From Hemibagrus wyckioides (taxonomy: Eukaryota > Chordata > Actinopteri > Siluriformes > Bagridae): DNA of 64,000 bases. Under the pieces are notes generated by a model. That model made no database searches and was not told the origin of the DNA. It saw nothing but the letters and a program-made list of their open reading frames with translations. The stretch is from contig NC_080712.1 of the NCBI RefSeq assembly GCF_019097595.1, positions 26,514,146 to 26,578,145 on the forward strand. The letters run 5' to 3'. Below, piece after piece: positions 26,200 to 38,773 of this stretch (position 1 is the stretch's first letter; every line of letters begins with the position of its first letter). The translations under genes and the position numbers were made by a program.

Positions 26200-26291
26200 T
26201 GACGTAGCAGCCCAGATCTGATTTGATTGTGTTTCTCATCTCATGAAAAACATTTCAGGCATATAAAACGAGGCGAGGTGGGTGAGGCTAT
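26200..26291 (+). promoter_or_regulatory. vip: VIP core promoter with CRE half-site and TATA box
   Basis: A TGACGTAG site (26200-26207) lies about 60 bases upstream of a TATA box (TATAAA, 26262-26267), placing the transcription start near 26290. Mammalian VIP is a classic cAMP-responsive gene with a CRE in a similar proximal position. The factor binding here is inferred. Confidence 0.65.
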
Positions 26292-27495
26292 TCAAAGAGA
26301 CACCAGCCGCTGAGGGAAAGACGCCAGGAGTCTTTTACTGCTAACTTCTTTGAGATCAGAAAAATCACCTGTTTCAGCACCACGGTCAGCGCTCCAAGAG
26401 GGGCCACACGCTCATCCACAACAACCTGAGCACATGTGAGGACTTCCTTTCTTACTCTTACTTATTTACTTTCTGAGTAGCCTACTTATAGCTTCTTTTT
26501 TTTATTTAGAGCGTTTTTACCTGTTTAAATAGCAATCTTAATTATTTTTCCAATAACGAACTTATGAGTGTTTTTATTCTAAATGCATTGTCTGGCATAT
26601 ATTACTTCTAACGCTTCTACCAGAATGCATTTAACCTATAACAAGTATTTATAGCTTACTGATTTTTTCAGTAATATTTTTGAGGCTTTAAAAACTTTTC
26701 CCTGCTTCAACTTTAGGGATCCCGTGCCTAGAAAATGTCGCGCATCATTTGATTTTGTTCCTACGTGTTCTGCGTGCATCTGACAGAGCCAGGGATTATC
26801 CAACTGCTGGAGGGAAAAGAAAAAATAATATATATATATATATATGCTGCTTTTGTGCAGGTTTAAGGAGATGTTACATAGGAGTGCCTCTCAGCTGCTG
26901 TTCCTCGTAGTGATCTGCAGTGTCTTTTACACGCGGACTCTCAGTTTGCCGCTCGCCACCACACGGTAAGAGAGCACCTACTAAACAATGATCTTCATGC
27001 ATTTTCACATCACTTTATGTTTTGTGGTATGTCGTTCTTGAACTTTCTTTTTTTTTTTGCATCACGGGAATCTGTACGGTCCACGGGAATGTGGATTCGT
27101 TATGCTTAATTAGTAACCGATAACTAGTAATTATCAGTTTGTGTAAATTTTGTGTAAAATGATAAAGTTGAGCGTCTAAATGTGCGATTTGGGATAAAAT
27201 CACATCCAGAGTCTTTCTTGTGCATAACCTCCTCTGTCCTATATACTCAAAACAACATCTAGGGTTTAGGATAGGATTATAATGATGTGATGTGTTTATC
27301 AGTCGCTTTTGAGTTCGTGTTCTTTGCAACCCTTCTCATCGCTTTAAAATAAATAAATAAATAAAAATCTACACAGGTACAAAGTGACCCAGTGTTTCTG
27401 TATTAACCCATAACTCGTTGCCCATAATAATAATAATAAGAGGAAGAAGGAGAAGAAGAAGAAAAAAAACCGATTATTATTATTTTTTTTTAAAT

Positions 27496-27565
<70 letters not shown>

Positions 27566-30535
27566 TATTCTGATGTCTTAACACTGTTGAGAGTCTTCTG
27601 AATATCAATTTTGTTAACAAGTTTCTCCCTTACATGCAGAGCCACTCGACACGCAGACGGTCTGTTTACCAGCGGCTACAGCAAACTGCTGGGCCAACTG
27701 TCAGCCAGACGCTACCTGGAGTCTCTGATTGGCAAACGTGTCAGGTATTCTCACTAAGTCCAGCTTCCCAGTGCGCTTCCCTAGATCAGAACAGTAGGCT
27801 GCTTGACCATAGGCGTAGTGGTTCAGTCTTGTGGTGGCTGTTTTAACCTATGTGGATAGATCTCAGCCTTTTCCTGTCACTTCCAGTCATGCAAACTGTC
27901 TTACACAAAAAGTTTACACTTATTATATTGGGATAGTTAGTGATGAAATGCAATATAGTGTCTTGATTTAGTCCTGCCTATCTCCTTCTTCTTCTTCTTA
28001 CTATTATACAAGTTATATTGTATATAATAAGTGTGTGTGTGTGTGTGTGTGTAGAGTTTAAGAACAGAAACAGAAAATTCATTAATAAATGCGTTGAAAG
28101 AAGACATGGACTGGCATAGTACAAGACCAGTATTAGTTTGAGCAATGAGTGATGATGTAATATGGTCTGATCGCAACAGATTTTGTAAATCAAAATTTTT
28201 TATAAGAATTCTGTAAGAATTATGAATGGGATATTCAGTATGAATACTAATAATGACAATAATGATATGAACATCATTTTGAAGAGTCATTAGTTGATGA
28301 GGACAATAAGCGACATCATGCTACTGGTTAACAGACATATAATCCAATTCAGTGGTTCTCAAAGGGTCAGGGAAATTTCATTACAGTCATTGCAACCTAC
28401 AATTTAAAAAGTGTATTATATTTGTTATTGAGTTCTTGTAGTTATACAGTCATTTGAACTGAATAGGATGGGTTTAATCTGAACCTCATTGTCAAACTGG
28501 ACCTAATGTGTTCTGCCAGTGGAAAGATCCCGTCCTTTTGCACTAAAGAATACCTAACATATTATTGTATGTAATTTAATAGTGAGCCTAATCTTTTTAA
28601 TAGTTGCAGGGGGATTTTCCAGGTTGGGAAATGGATTGAGAACTCCCGATCTAGTTCATTTCTAGTAGAAAAGTGATAGTAACCAACAGGTGTCAGTTCA
28701 TAAGAGGATAAACTTATTAAAAAAGAGAGTGTGGAGATGTTTGAACAGACTCCATTACACATTCACAGCAATTGTTTTTAACATTTTGGACAGTGTGTAT
28801 TTGACCAGAAAAAAAGGAGCCTGGGCTTAGGTTTAGGATAACATCATGGAAAACAAATCATTGTAACCTGAGCAGCAAAATGTAACCTGCGTAATTCTTA
28901 TTTAAGCAAAACTTACTCCCCTCTATAACATTTAAAAATCAGTTTAATACGTTCATATGTATGTTTACTGCAACTCAGTGTCTCACTCCATTTCAGTGAT
29001 GATCTGGTGGAAGGACAGATGCCAGTGAAGCGTCACTCTGATGCGATTTTCACAGATAACTACAGCCGTTTCCGCAAGCAAATGGCTGTGAAAAAGTATC
29101 TGAACTCTGTCTTAACAGGAAAGCGGAGGTAGGTTTATCCATGATCAAGCTCTTCTGTTACAGAATATGTTACAGCCCTTAGTCACAGTCATGGGTTACA
29201 TATGACTATATCATTATTGTTAAATGGGTTGCTTTTATGTATTGCTCATTCACCATATCATTTATGCCTTCAGCCTAGAAGATCCTGCCAGTGAGCAGGA
29301 GGATTCCACTGGAGGGGAAACCTCCTACCGGGAGAGCTATGATGACATAACTGTAGATGAGCTTCTCAATCATATACCACTGGTAAGTCACTGACAGATC
29401 AAGAGGAAAATATAGAAGCAATGAAGAAAAAGTAAACAGTAAAATTGAATGTGTTCATCTTCAGATTTTTGTCTGGTCAGTACATAAGGGTTAAATTGGG
29501 AATGCAATAAGTTTCCATGAATTTATGGTCGCTACCAGAGCTCAACTTTACTTGTTGTTTAGAGAAAGTGGAGAAACTTAAGCTCCTTGCTGCCTTTCCT
29601 CCAATTTAACCCTTGTTTGTACCTGTATTTTCTGTGTTTTCTCAACCATGATCATCCTTACTTTTTTTTTTTTTTTACTAAGTATGAGTGTGCCTCTAGT
29701 AAATAAGAATAATATATAAATAAGAAAGATTCACATAATCTCTGAAGAATCATGTGTTTGTGTGTTTGGGTGCGCATATGTCAGTCATCAGTTCTGCTCC
29801 AATTCTCTCTGTCTCTCTGTCTTTATCGCTGTCTGATTCCTTGCTGTTGTTCATCATATTAGGGCATTTGTGTAATCATCTCGAACATTCAATTATGAAT
29901 GCTTGATTCTTTCTCATGTTTCTCTTCCCTTTCTTTGTTTTCTCTTCTTTCCTCTCTTGTTTTAGCCACTCTGAAGACCACTTGATAAGAAAACATGATT
30001 ATCAGTGACTGTAATAGACATTCCATATACAGAGTCTAGTAAAGGGTAGCAGCATTTAATTTTGAAACAATGTTTCTCGACATTAAAATACGTAAAATTA
30101 AACGTTTACATTGTATATAATAAGTACACTTTAAGAGATGGTGACCTGGAAGGTGTATGTGTAATGAGTTTTGGCCCAGAAACAGACATGTTCCTTCTAC
30201 ATTCTCTGTAAGTAGTAGATCAATTAATAAATGCATTGAAATAAGTCATGGACTGGCATAGTACAATCAGAGAACAAGCATTTGGACCCGAAGACCACAA
30301 GCGGAGCATCAACTAGATCCCAGCAGTATTGTATTAGGTTGAAGAAATGAGCGATTATGTAATATGGTCTGATCTCAATGAATTTTGTAAATCAGAATAA
30401 TTTTATAAGAATCTATTGCTGTTGCTTCTCTGTTGGTTCTCAAGAAAAGGGAATTTAAAGGGCTGGGAGGGATTTGGGGTATTGGAGAATCTTTATTTTT
30501 GCCATTCAATGATAATAAAACTTTGAAGAGCCATT
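26292..30535 (+). CDS. vip: Vasoactive intestinal peptide precursor (PHI-type peptide + VIP), 149 residues
   Basis: Secreted neuropeptide precursor whose products act on VPAC-type G-protein-coupled receptors. Proposed exons: 26292-26435 (5'UTR), 26861-26965 (ATG at 26871, signal peptide), 27640-27744 (PHI-type peptide), 28997-29128 (VIP), 29274-29382 (C-terminal propeptide) and 29966-30535 (last two codons, stop at 29972-29974, 3'UTR). All junctions are GT-AG and phases agree: 95+105+132+109+9 coding bases. The leader [19 protein letters not shown] is hydrophobic. The PHI-type peptide (residues 36-65) starts [15 protein letters not shown] and is followed by GKR. VIP starts [15 protein letters not shown], is preceded by KR and is followed by GKR, the glycine giving C-terminal amidation. 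The 105-base and 132-base hormone exons have the same lengths as in mammals. The exon usually coding the N-terminal propeptide (GDRxPFE-type) is not visible between 26966 and 27639, yet signal and PHI exons join in frame. Poly(A) signal AATAAA is at 30514-30519. Confidence 0.96.
27497..27564. repeat. (TAA)n microsatellite in VIP intron 2
   Basis: About 22 units lie shortly upstream of the PHI-exon acceptor, preceded by GAA-rich and T-rich runs. Confidence 0.97.
27640..27744 (+). CDS. vip: VIP exon encoding PHI-type peptide
   Basis: The acceptor is tacatgcag and the donor AG/GTATTC. The exon encodes ATR followed by the peptide [15 protein letters not shown]...ESLI and the amidation/cleavage signal GKR, then V. 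Processing before His would need a single Arg (TR/H), since no dibasic site precedes it; related precursors also use a single Arg here. Confidence 0.95.
28005..28235 (+). repeat. Diverged repeat, intronic copy (pairs with 30108-30415)
   Basis: Shares with the VIP 3'UTR, in the same order and orientation: attgtatataataagt, cattaataaatgcgttgaaa, catggactggcatagtacaa, tgatgtaatatggtctgatc and attttgtaaatca. A (GT)n tract (28030-28052) interrupts the intron copy. Confidence 0.85.
28997..29128 (+). CDS. vip: VIP exon encoding mature vasoactive intestinal peptide
   Basis: Starts with the spacer [11 protein letters not shown], then KR cleavage and a 28-residue VIP ([13 protein letters not shown]...LNSVLT) ending in GKR. 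Residues known to be important in the family (His1, Asp3, Phe6, Thr7, Tyr10) are all present. Confidence 0.97.
30108..30415 (+). repeat. Diverged repeat, 3'UTR copy (pairs with 28005-28235)
   Basis: The copy inside the last VIP exon is longer. It contains about 90 extra bases (30265-30335) between the catggactggcatagtaca and ttatgtaatatggtctgatc blocks. Confidence 0.85.
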
Positions 30536-31325
30536 CAAATATGGGCTGTGTGTATTGTTAGTGAATTTGGTTTAGACTCACTGGCTTTTAGTACATCATT
30601 TTGGCTATACCAAAAAATGAGTACCTCATGAGTTGACAAATGGCTATAGCATTGCCCATAAACCAGTAAATTAAATACATCATTAACCAACTCTAAGACT
30701 TTAGATAGATGCATGTTTTAGTGGATAAATTTCTAAATTCTTTGCCACTTGAGATGAATAAATAAAATCTAATAGAAAATACATACACACACCTACACAT
30801 ACACACACAAAATATACACACAGGTGATGAAAAATAGCTGGCATTGTTTTGTTCCCTTCAAAGAAAAAAGTAACTGAAAATCAATACAAAGTTATTCAGA
30901 CTGATCACCTTTATCATCACCTATGGTTAAACATTTCTATCCTTTTCAGAGTGGTTTGTGTCTAGCGGGCTGTGCCCCCACCACCACCACTATCACCACC
31001 ACCATCACCACCACAGGGCATGAGGCTCGCTGAATATTTGATGTTTGTGAAAATGAGTCACCAGCTTTCAATGCAGATGAAAACCTATGGAAGATTTTAG
31101 ACCAGTGTGTGAGACAAAGCTCTCTACCAACATTGTCAACACACCAACTGAGAGAAAATCCTGTGAAAGTGTGGTGTTCATATCTCAAATATAGATCCAA
31201 AGACTTTAACTTAACATTTTACTTGTTAAGACATGACGAAAATGACAAATTGAATTGAATTTACTTATAATAATAAATTCATTTAGCATTGCATGGTGTA
31301 ACCAGCATGTACCAGAGTTTCAGGT
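30536..31325. other. Intergenic DNA with probable Tc1 relic
   Basis: A (CCA)n/(CAC)n stretch lies at 30978-31015. At 31025-31190 the plus strand reads ENLWKILDQCVRQSS, similar to the NPIENLW...L region of Tc1 transposases. The fragment is too short to assign a family. Confidence 0.4.
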
Positions 31326-31565
31326 TTGAGCCTGTGTTCTCTTATGCAGTGGTTAAGATGTTGATCTACTGATCAGATGGTCACTGCCAAGCTGCTACTT
31401 CTGGGCCCTTAAGACTCAAGTGTATAAATGACTCAACAGCTGTATAATTGAGATAAATATATATCGCTCTGGATATAGGTATCTCCTAAATGCCATAAAT
31501 GTCATTAAATTAAATGTCTGCTAAATGCCATAAATGTCATAAAGGCATAAATGTCATTACCCAGT
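31326..31565 (+). repeat. SINE-like repeat
   Basis: cttatgcagtggttaagatg and gtcactgccaagctgctact form a tRNA-like head and conserved body. The tail gctctggatataggtatctc and repeated ctaaatgccataaatgtcat is typical of fish V-SINE or related families. Confidence 0.65.
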
Positions 31566-32700
31566 CTCTATATAGGTTTTCTCTCAATAAGGTTTCCTCC
31601 CACCTCCAAGAAAAATGTTAATAGGTTGAATGTGATGTTAAAATTGCCTCTAGGTGTGAACATGCATGTGTGTGTATGTGTGAAAGTGTGTGTGCGTGTG
31701 TGTGTTTGTGTAACATCCCATCTAGGGTGTATCCCTGCATTGCACGTAGTGTTCCCAATATAGCCTCCAAATTTAGCATGGCCCTTAAACAGAATTCTTC
31801 AAGATAACTGAATAAATAAAATCAATTTCATCTTCTTGTTCCTTATCCTACAGTTCTCAAAGCTGTAGCTGACCCACTCTATCACGGTTTGATAGCTTGA
31901 GATAGAGGAATAGTGTTAATATGACATGACTGGTGAGTCAGTATGTTTACTAGTGTCATGTGTAGCCTTGAAAAACTGAATCATAAATGTCAGAGGCTGC
32001 GGAATGCCAGAGCAAACATTCACACAAAGTATTAAGAACAAGCCGAGACGCTAAAATTAGAAATCATGTCTGAATATCCGTCATGTCGAATTAATACTCA
32101 TGTTAGCATTGACCGGAAAAGTATCTTTAATTCCTTCTGGTATCAGTATATCCCAGTTCAGTTATGAGTCAAATCTGATAAATAAATGATAAAATGTTTA
32201 GCTTTACCGAAGCTTGCTTTTTAATATTAGTTGATTAGAAATTTTATTCTAGAAGATTACTCTAGATATTGAGGGCTTGGCATCACTGAACTGAACTGAA
32301 GAAAATTGGAAATAGGAATTACACCCAAAACATTTTTTTCCTTTTTTTGAAAAATGTTTACCTAATCTGTTTTCTGAGTATGGTAATAAATGTATACAAT
32401 TTTAGTAAGTGTGGTGAAGCCTATCTATTATACTACTTCCACTTTTTGTAGTTTATAAATTTTGTAGTTTATAAATTGTCAGTATTCTTCCTACAAATCA
32501 CTGAGATGCTATTAAATTGAAACTGAAACCTAAATGTTCTGAATGTTCTGAATGTTTTGGAACTTCTTCCAAAATCTGACCAACTTATGCTCAATGAGCT
32601 CAGACGTACATAGGCTACTGTTTCAGTTTTTACATAGGAGTGCCTGCTAATCATAATATTGCTAGATATATCAATAGGTTAAGAAGCAATAGCTTACTAG
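31566..32700. other. Intergenic DNA, simple repeat only
   Basis: A (GT)n-rich stretch at 31665-31710 is the only recognised feature. Confidence 0.45.
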
Positions 32701-33190
32701 GTGTGTCTGAGAGGTGAGACCTTTACAGATTTTTGGAGAATATGAAGGCCAAGTCATCTATGAACACTTTTTTATGTTCCTTAAACCATTCCTGAACAAT
32801 TTTGCATGGTGCGTTAAATTTTTCAGCGATTTGTGCTACAGTCAGTTAGGCTAGCCTTTACTTCATATGCACATCATTGAGCCTTGGGTACTCGGGACCA
32901 AGTCACCGTTCACTCATTGTCGTTTGTTGAAACACTTTGGTAGGTACTAACCACTGCATACCAGAAACACCTCATTAAACCTGATGTTTTAGACCTAGGC
33001 ATCTAGCCATTACAGTTTGTCCCTTGTCAAAGCGACCCAGACCCTTATGCCTGCCCATTTTTCTTGCTTCCAAAACACTTCCAACTTCAAGAACTGACTG
33101 TTCACTTGAAGCATAATATATTTCACCACTTGTCAGGTGCCACTGTAATGAGATAATCAATTGTCAGTGGTTTTAATGTGGTTTTAAAGT
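32701..33190 (-). mobile_element. Tc1-like fragment (family B), right part
   Basis: Contains cattcctgaacaattttgca and tttgtgctacagtcagttag, shared with 45482-46378, and the subterminal caggtgccactgtaatgaga. The terminal inverted repeat itself is diverged. Confidence 0.65.
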
Positions 33191-33429
33191 GGATTTAATG
33201 CTGGTATATATCTATATATATCACCATGTAGTACAATTTACATTCACTGTGTACTACTATGTCTTAGAGCAATTGAATTGTTGAATAACATCTATTTAAA
33301 GCTGGCTTTTTTAATATTCTTTAAAATACAAACAATAAATAGTAATAGAGTGCTTACATTTACATTTCTTAAATTTGGCAAATGCCTACCTAACTCTATA
33401 AAAACACAATCTTTATGTTAGTTCACTTG

Positions 33430-34480
33430 ATCAGGGACTAAAAGTGCTAGCCATCCAAAAAACCTGCTGAGGAGTTAAGTACAGCAAGAAAAACAACACA
33501 AGGTGTTTGTTTTTTTTGGGAGCGTGGTGCAGTGCAGTATGTGATAAGTGATTTAAGGTAGGTGGGTGCTGCTCCATTTTTGGCTTTGTAGGCAAGCATC
33601 AGTGTATTAAATCTGATTTGGGCAGCTACCAGAAGCCAGTAGAGAATAGAAATAGGGAGAATAGAAATGGAGTGGTGTGGGAGGACTTGAAGAGGTTGAA
33701 AACAAGTCATGCAGATGCATTCTGGATTAATTACGAAGGTCAGACCTGTCAGAACCAAGTTGCTGTGGTCCAGTCCTGAAAAGACAAGAGACTGAACTAG
33801 CACCTGAGTGGCCTCTGTGGATAGAAATGACCAGGTCCTGCTAATGTTTTAGAGGAGAAACCAGTAAGACTCAGTTAAGCTATGTGAGTAGAGAAGGACA
33901 TCTGGTTGTCCATGATTACCCAAAAACTGTGCAGACAGATGGAGAGATCTAAGAATTGTCCAAGGAGATCACAAGAGCATGCTTATCCAGGACTATACAG
34001 CAACTCAGTTTTGCTGGGATTTAATTTCAACTGATTAACTGACATTCATGATAAGATGTCTGCCAGACACACTGAGGTCCATGCATAACCATGAATGTCT
34101 GAGCGGGGAGAGGAGAGGATGAGTTGAGTGTATTCAATCTTGCAGTATTACGGAAACTGATGCAAGGATATGATCTTATCGAGAGTCTGGGTATAGAGGA
34201 AGAACAGAAGCATACCAAGCACTGAGCCTTGATGAACACCAATGGGGATTCTGCATGAAGCAGATGTGGATTCCCACCTTATAAAATCCTATGTAGTACG
34301 CAAACAATTGCTATGCTGTGTCATGGAGCTAGACAAGGAGGAACTGGACTGATGACAATTTGGCTGCTCTGGCAGCATGAACCTTCACATGAATTGACAA
34401 AAAATCATTTTTTCCTCTATTTTATGTGGTGGGAACACAAGGAGAACACACACAAAACTCCACACATGATGTAACAGAAG
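33430..34480 (-). mobile_element. L2-type LINE fragment, antisense, broken RT region
   Basis: The minus strand reads LQVLPHHSISILPISIL and AAQIRFNTLMLAYKAKNGAA, which match the C-terminal reverse-transcriptase region of fish L2/Maui-type LINEs. Frames shift within 300 bases. The part beyond 33810 is the same repeat family as 61440-61890. Confidence 0.65.
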
Positions 34481-35770
34481 TGCTAGATTGAACCCTAAAG
34501 TTATGATGCAACCCTTCATTAGTTCAGTAGAACATAAAAATTGTGATTGCTAAATGCTAAAAGGTTCCACTATTCTAAAAGCATGTACTCTTACCTGCAA
34601 AACCCAAATGCTTGCCTAATTTAAACCAAAACTGCATTTTTAACCCCTTACTGCACATCTTACCCCTAGTAAGTATATATATGAAAACATGCACAGGTAT
34701 TTATTATACCACATAAAAGGAATTTTATTTTATGTGAAGTTTATATTTCAAGTATATGAAATTAATATTCAAATATGTTTATCAACTTCCATGTAAGACA
34801 AAAAGAGGATAATTCTGTACATCTGAATAGTCACTGAATTCAAATATTCCTAAGTTGTAAAAGCCTTTTGCTTTACACTACACAATTTATCAAGTATGAC
34901 CACATTTCATACGGAGCCCAAGATCAATCCAATGTATGAAATAGCGTGGTGTAGTTCAGATGCTAGATGATTTTGCCCAGCTGTAAGGACACAGGCAGCT
35001 CATTAGTGCTCATTACGGCCAGGCTAAATGGACCAGGGGAATGCTGTCCATAAAAATAGACAGGACTCGGTCCACTACACTGACCAGACCCTCTGCTCTG
35101 GTAATTGCTGCTGCACCACTTAAAACTATTCCCCATAGAAATGGACAGCCAGATACCACTATTTTGTGGGAGGAAAGACAGGCTTTTAGGAACTTTTATA
35201 TCATTTAGGTTTTTGCTTTTTCATCCCCATCCATTTCCTAACCTGCGTTTTCCATTTTCTGGCCAAATATTCCTCTGTAAGGAATGGCATATATGCAAAA
35301 TTGTTTGTGACATTTTACCCAGAGAGGTGACTTATGTCATACTATAATATAGGCTTATAATCTCATTAAGAAATGTCATGTAACTGGTGAAAAAACATTG
35401 GATATCAGCATAAATAAAAGGATTGCCACAGACAAAGTGGATCAGGTGTCTTTCTGGCAACCAGGATCAATTTTTCTCACTCTGTAGACAAACAGATGTG
35501 GAGTTGCATAGACTATTCAATTAGATGATGAATACAATCACTAGTCATATCTGTAGGTTGATCCTGACAAATAAAAGCAAAGAGAAAGAAAGCAGCTGCA
35601 TGTGCTTTAAATGTTAATGTGAATATCAAGTAAATTCCACAGGTAATTGCATAATGTCATGCTGGGAATAGTTTTCATTTAATTTTGCTTTAATTGACCA
35701 TTTAATCTTTGATAACAACTTGCATGAAGAGGAGAGGTGTATATGATGCCAATCAAATATAGTTTAATCT
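34481..35770. other. Intergenic DNA, nothing recognised
   Basis: No supported gene or repeat end. Confidence 0.45.
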
Positions 35771-35975
35771 TGCTCAAATAGGCCACTCAAGAAAGCCAGT
35801 AGAGGGAAATGAAGAGGGGTGTGGCATGGGTCCTTTTGGCCTGGTTGAGAACAAAGCACGCTGCTGCATTCTGAATTATCTGAAGGGGTTTAATGGAGAT
35901 GGCTGGCAGATGTGGGAGTAGTGTATTGCAGTAATCCACCAGTTTTGAGATAACAAAAGCCTGAACTAACAAAGT
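35771..35975 (-). mobile_element. L2-type LINE RT fragment
   Basis: The minus strand reads SKLVDYCNTLLPHLPAI, LQIIQNAAACFVLN and ATPLFISLYWL, the conserved L2 RT tail (LDYCN...LQ.IQNAAAR...HW.P). It is only about 60 codons long. Confidence 0.85.
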
Positions 35976-36081
35976 GTATCAGAAATCAGTTACTGACACA
36001 TACTCCATACGCCCAGTTTCAATTTAGAGTCTTACAGTATGCAACATAGACTATAGAAGTTATTGGTACTACTTACACACA

Positions 36082-36574
36082 ACACCGATCAGGCATAACA
36101 TTATGACCACTGACAGGTGCCGTGAATAAGACTGATTATCTCCTCTTCATGGCACCTGTTAGTGGGTGGGTGGATATATTAGGCAGCAAGTGAACATTTT
36201 GTCCTCAATGTCCTCAATTTTGAAGCAGGAAAAATCGTCAAGCGTAAGGATTTGAGCGAGTTTGACAAGGGCCAAGTTGTCAAGGCTAGACGACTGGATC
36301 AGAGCATCTCCAGAGCAACTGCAGCTCTTGTGGGGTGTTCCCGGTCTGCAGTGGTCAGTATCTATCAAAAGTATCCTTTATGTCATGGAGGCCCCCACCT
36401 CACATCTTACATGACTAAAAGGATCTGCTGCTTACATCTTGGTGCCAGATACCACAGCACACCTTCAGGGATCTAGTGGAGTCCATGCCTCAATGGGTCA
36501 TGGCTGTTTTGGCAGCAAAAGGGGGATCAACACAATATTAGGCAGGTGGTCATGATGTTATACCTGCTCTGTAA
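36082..36574 (+). mobile_element. Internally deleted Tc1-like element (family B)
   Basis: Left end acaccgatcaggcataacat; right end a diverged inverse (catgatgttatacctgctct). Plus-strand transposase DNA-binding remnant: [20 protein letters not shown] and [13 protein letters not shown] (36250-36360). The central catalytic part is gone. Confidence 0.85.
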
Positions 36575-37830
36575 ATATTTCTGGGTCCAGTTGCTTAAGT
36601 TCTGTATTTAATCTCCCATCTTGTTCTCCTAGCCAACAGCTATGGAATCTAAAGACCTGCAGTCCCAGTTAAAAAGTGTCAGTGACTTATGGAAGGAAAA
36701 GACAGACTGTGAATAGAAAAATCTGTTGTCTATGGCAATATAAAAATGAATGAATCCTTAGTGGTCATCCATTGCTTGTTTAAGACATATGTGCATTGAA
36801 GCAGATAACAAAAACTGGGCAAATTTCACAAGAAAATATCACTCAATTACTCAAGACTGTCTCCTGTATTAAAAGGTTAATTCTATTAAATATCTAGCTC
36901 CAAAATTAGATTTCTCTGTCTAAACAAATTGACTTCCATGAAGGTGGGAATCTGTCTTGTTGTGTATGTGAATATACGTGTTTGTGTGTAGGTTTTATGC
37001 AGAGAACCTTTAAGACATAGTATGCCACAATGGCATGTCCAATTACATACTTCCATTGGAGCTGATGTATTTTAATAAATCAAATGGAATAGAATAACAG
37101 GGAGCCCCTGAGCTCTTTTCCATGTAAAAGGTCAGCACTGAAATTAATTATATTGCAAGGAAGAACCAAATGATTAAATATCGTTTGACCTCAATCTATT
37201 TTTTTAAGCACAAACCATTTCATATATTAAAACTCTCCTTATCCGAGACTTTATGCCATTCTTGTGAGAATACAGCACCTAAATAAGCAAATAAAATCGG
37301 GGACAAAAATGGAGGCATCAGTAAGAGTCACATTTAGCCTCTGCATCATAACTCGACCTTGAAGGTTTATAGAAAGTCACCACAAAATGGATGGCAGGGT
37401 GCAGGAATGGCAACCAAACTGCCAGCTACGCACTGACATTTCAGATGGATCTCAGAGTGCCTGAGGAGCCAGGAGTGACAGGCAGAGATGGCTCTGACGC
37501 ATCTCCAACTGATGCTGGTGAAGCACAAGCCCTAATGACTAGCTTGGCAGTCCAGTGCTATTTTTAATGTGCTCCTATTAACTGGTCTTCACCATTCCCT
37601 CTTGGAGGATTCCCTGTCTTAATGACTATCCTGGTGATGATGGATTACGAGCAGTAAGGGTGAAATCTGTGTTCCAAATCTGTTTTGTAGTCTGTTCCAC
37701 TCTTCTGATAAAGTGTGTACTTTATCACCGGTGGTCCCAATAGATCGAGTGATCAAATCAGCATAACTATGACTTCAGGGGCAGACTGTCCCCAAAATCT
37801 ATTTGAGTAAACAGCAAAAAATAAATAAAT
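36575..37830. other. Intergenic DNA, nothing recognised
   Basis: No coding frame or repeat terminus that I can support. Confidence 0.45.
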
Positions 37831-38773
37831 TCCAATACTGCCTCCGGAAGTATTGGAACAGCAAGACCTATTCATTTGTTTTCACTATACACTGGAGGCA
37901 TCTGGGTTTGAGATCAAAAGGTGAATGAGTCAGTATTTCAGCTTTCATTCCTGATATTTACATGTAAGTGTGTTAAACAACTTAGAACATGGTAGCTTTG
38001 ATGGCAGACCACCCAATTTTCAGGTGAACAAAAGTATAGGAACAGATAGTTTTAAAATAAATAGCATTTAATATTTGGTTGCATATTCGTTGCTTGCAAT
38101 AACTGAATCAAACTGGCAACCCATTGGCATCATCAATCTTTTGCATTCTTCTATTAAATTGCTTTTCCTGCCTTGTACAACTATTTCTTTCAGTTGCTGT
38201 GTTTATTTTATTTATTTTATTATTTTTTTTGGGGGGGGGGTCTCCCTTCAGTCATCTCTTCAGGAGTATGTCTGTTGACAGACTTGTCCAGTCTAGAACC
38301 TTCCACTACCATGAAATCCCCCCCCCTTAAAAGCCTTTGTTTGGGTGGCAGTGTGTTTTGGGTCAATGCCACATGATGAAGCTCCTCCCAATTAAATTGG
38401 ATGCAATTATCTGTAAATTGGTGGACAAAATATTTCTATAACCATGTAAATTCATTCTTATGGTGTAACTCATCCATGCACACCCATGGTATGACACTAC
38501 TTACACCATGCTTGACAGATGAGTTCATTTGTTGTGGATCATAAGTAGATCCTTTCTTCCTCCACATTTTGCCCTTTCTATCAATTTGGAAGTGTTTAAT
38601 CTTGGTTCCTTTGTTATGAGCTCTATATTTCTGCTCTTGAAGTTTTGATTGGATTATGGATTATGTACCTCAGTATGACTGTTGGTTTTAGATTTTTCTT
38701 CAAAGCAAGTACAATGTTTTTCCATCAAATGCTGTTGTTTTCATGGCCGACCTCAGCAGATAGTTAGTTCATC

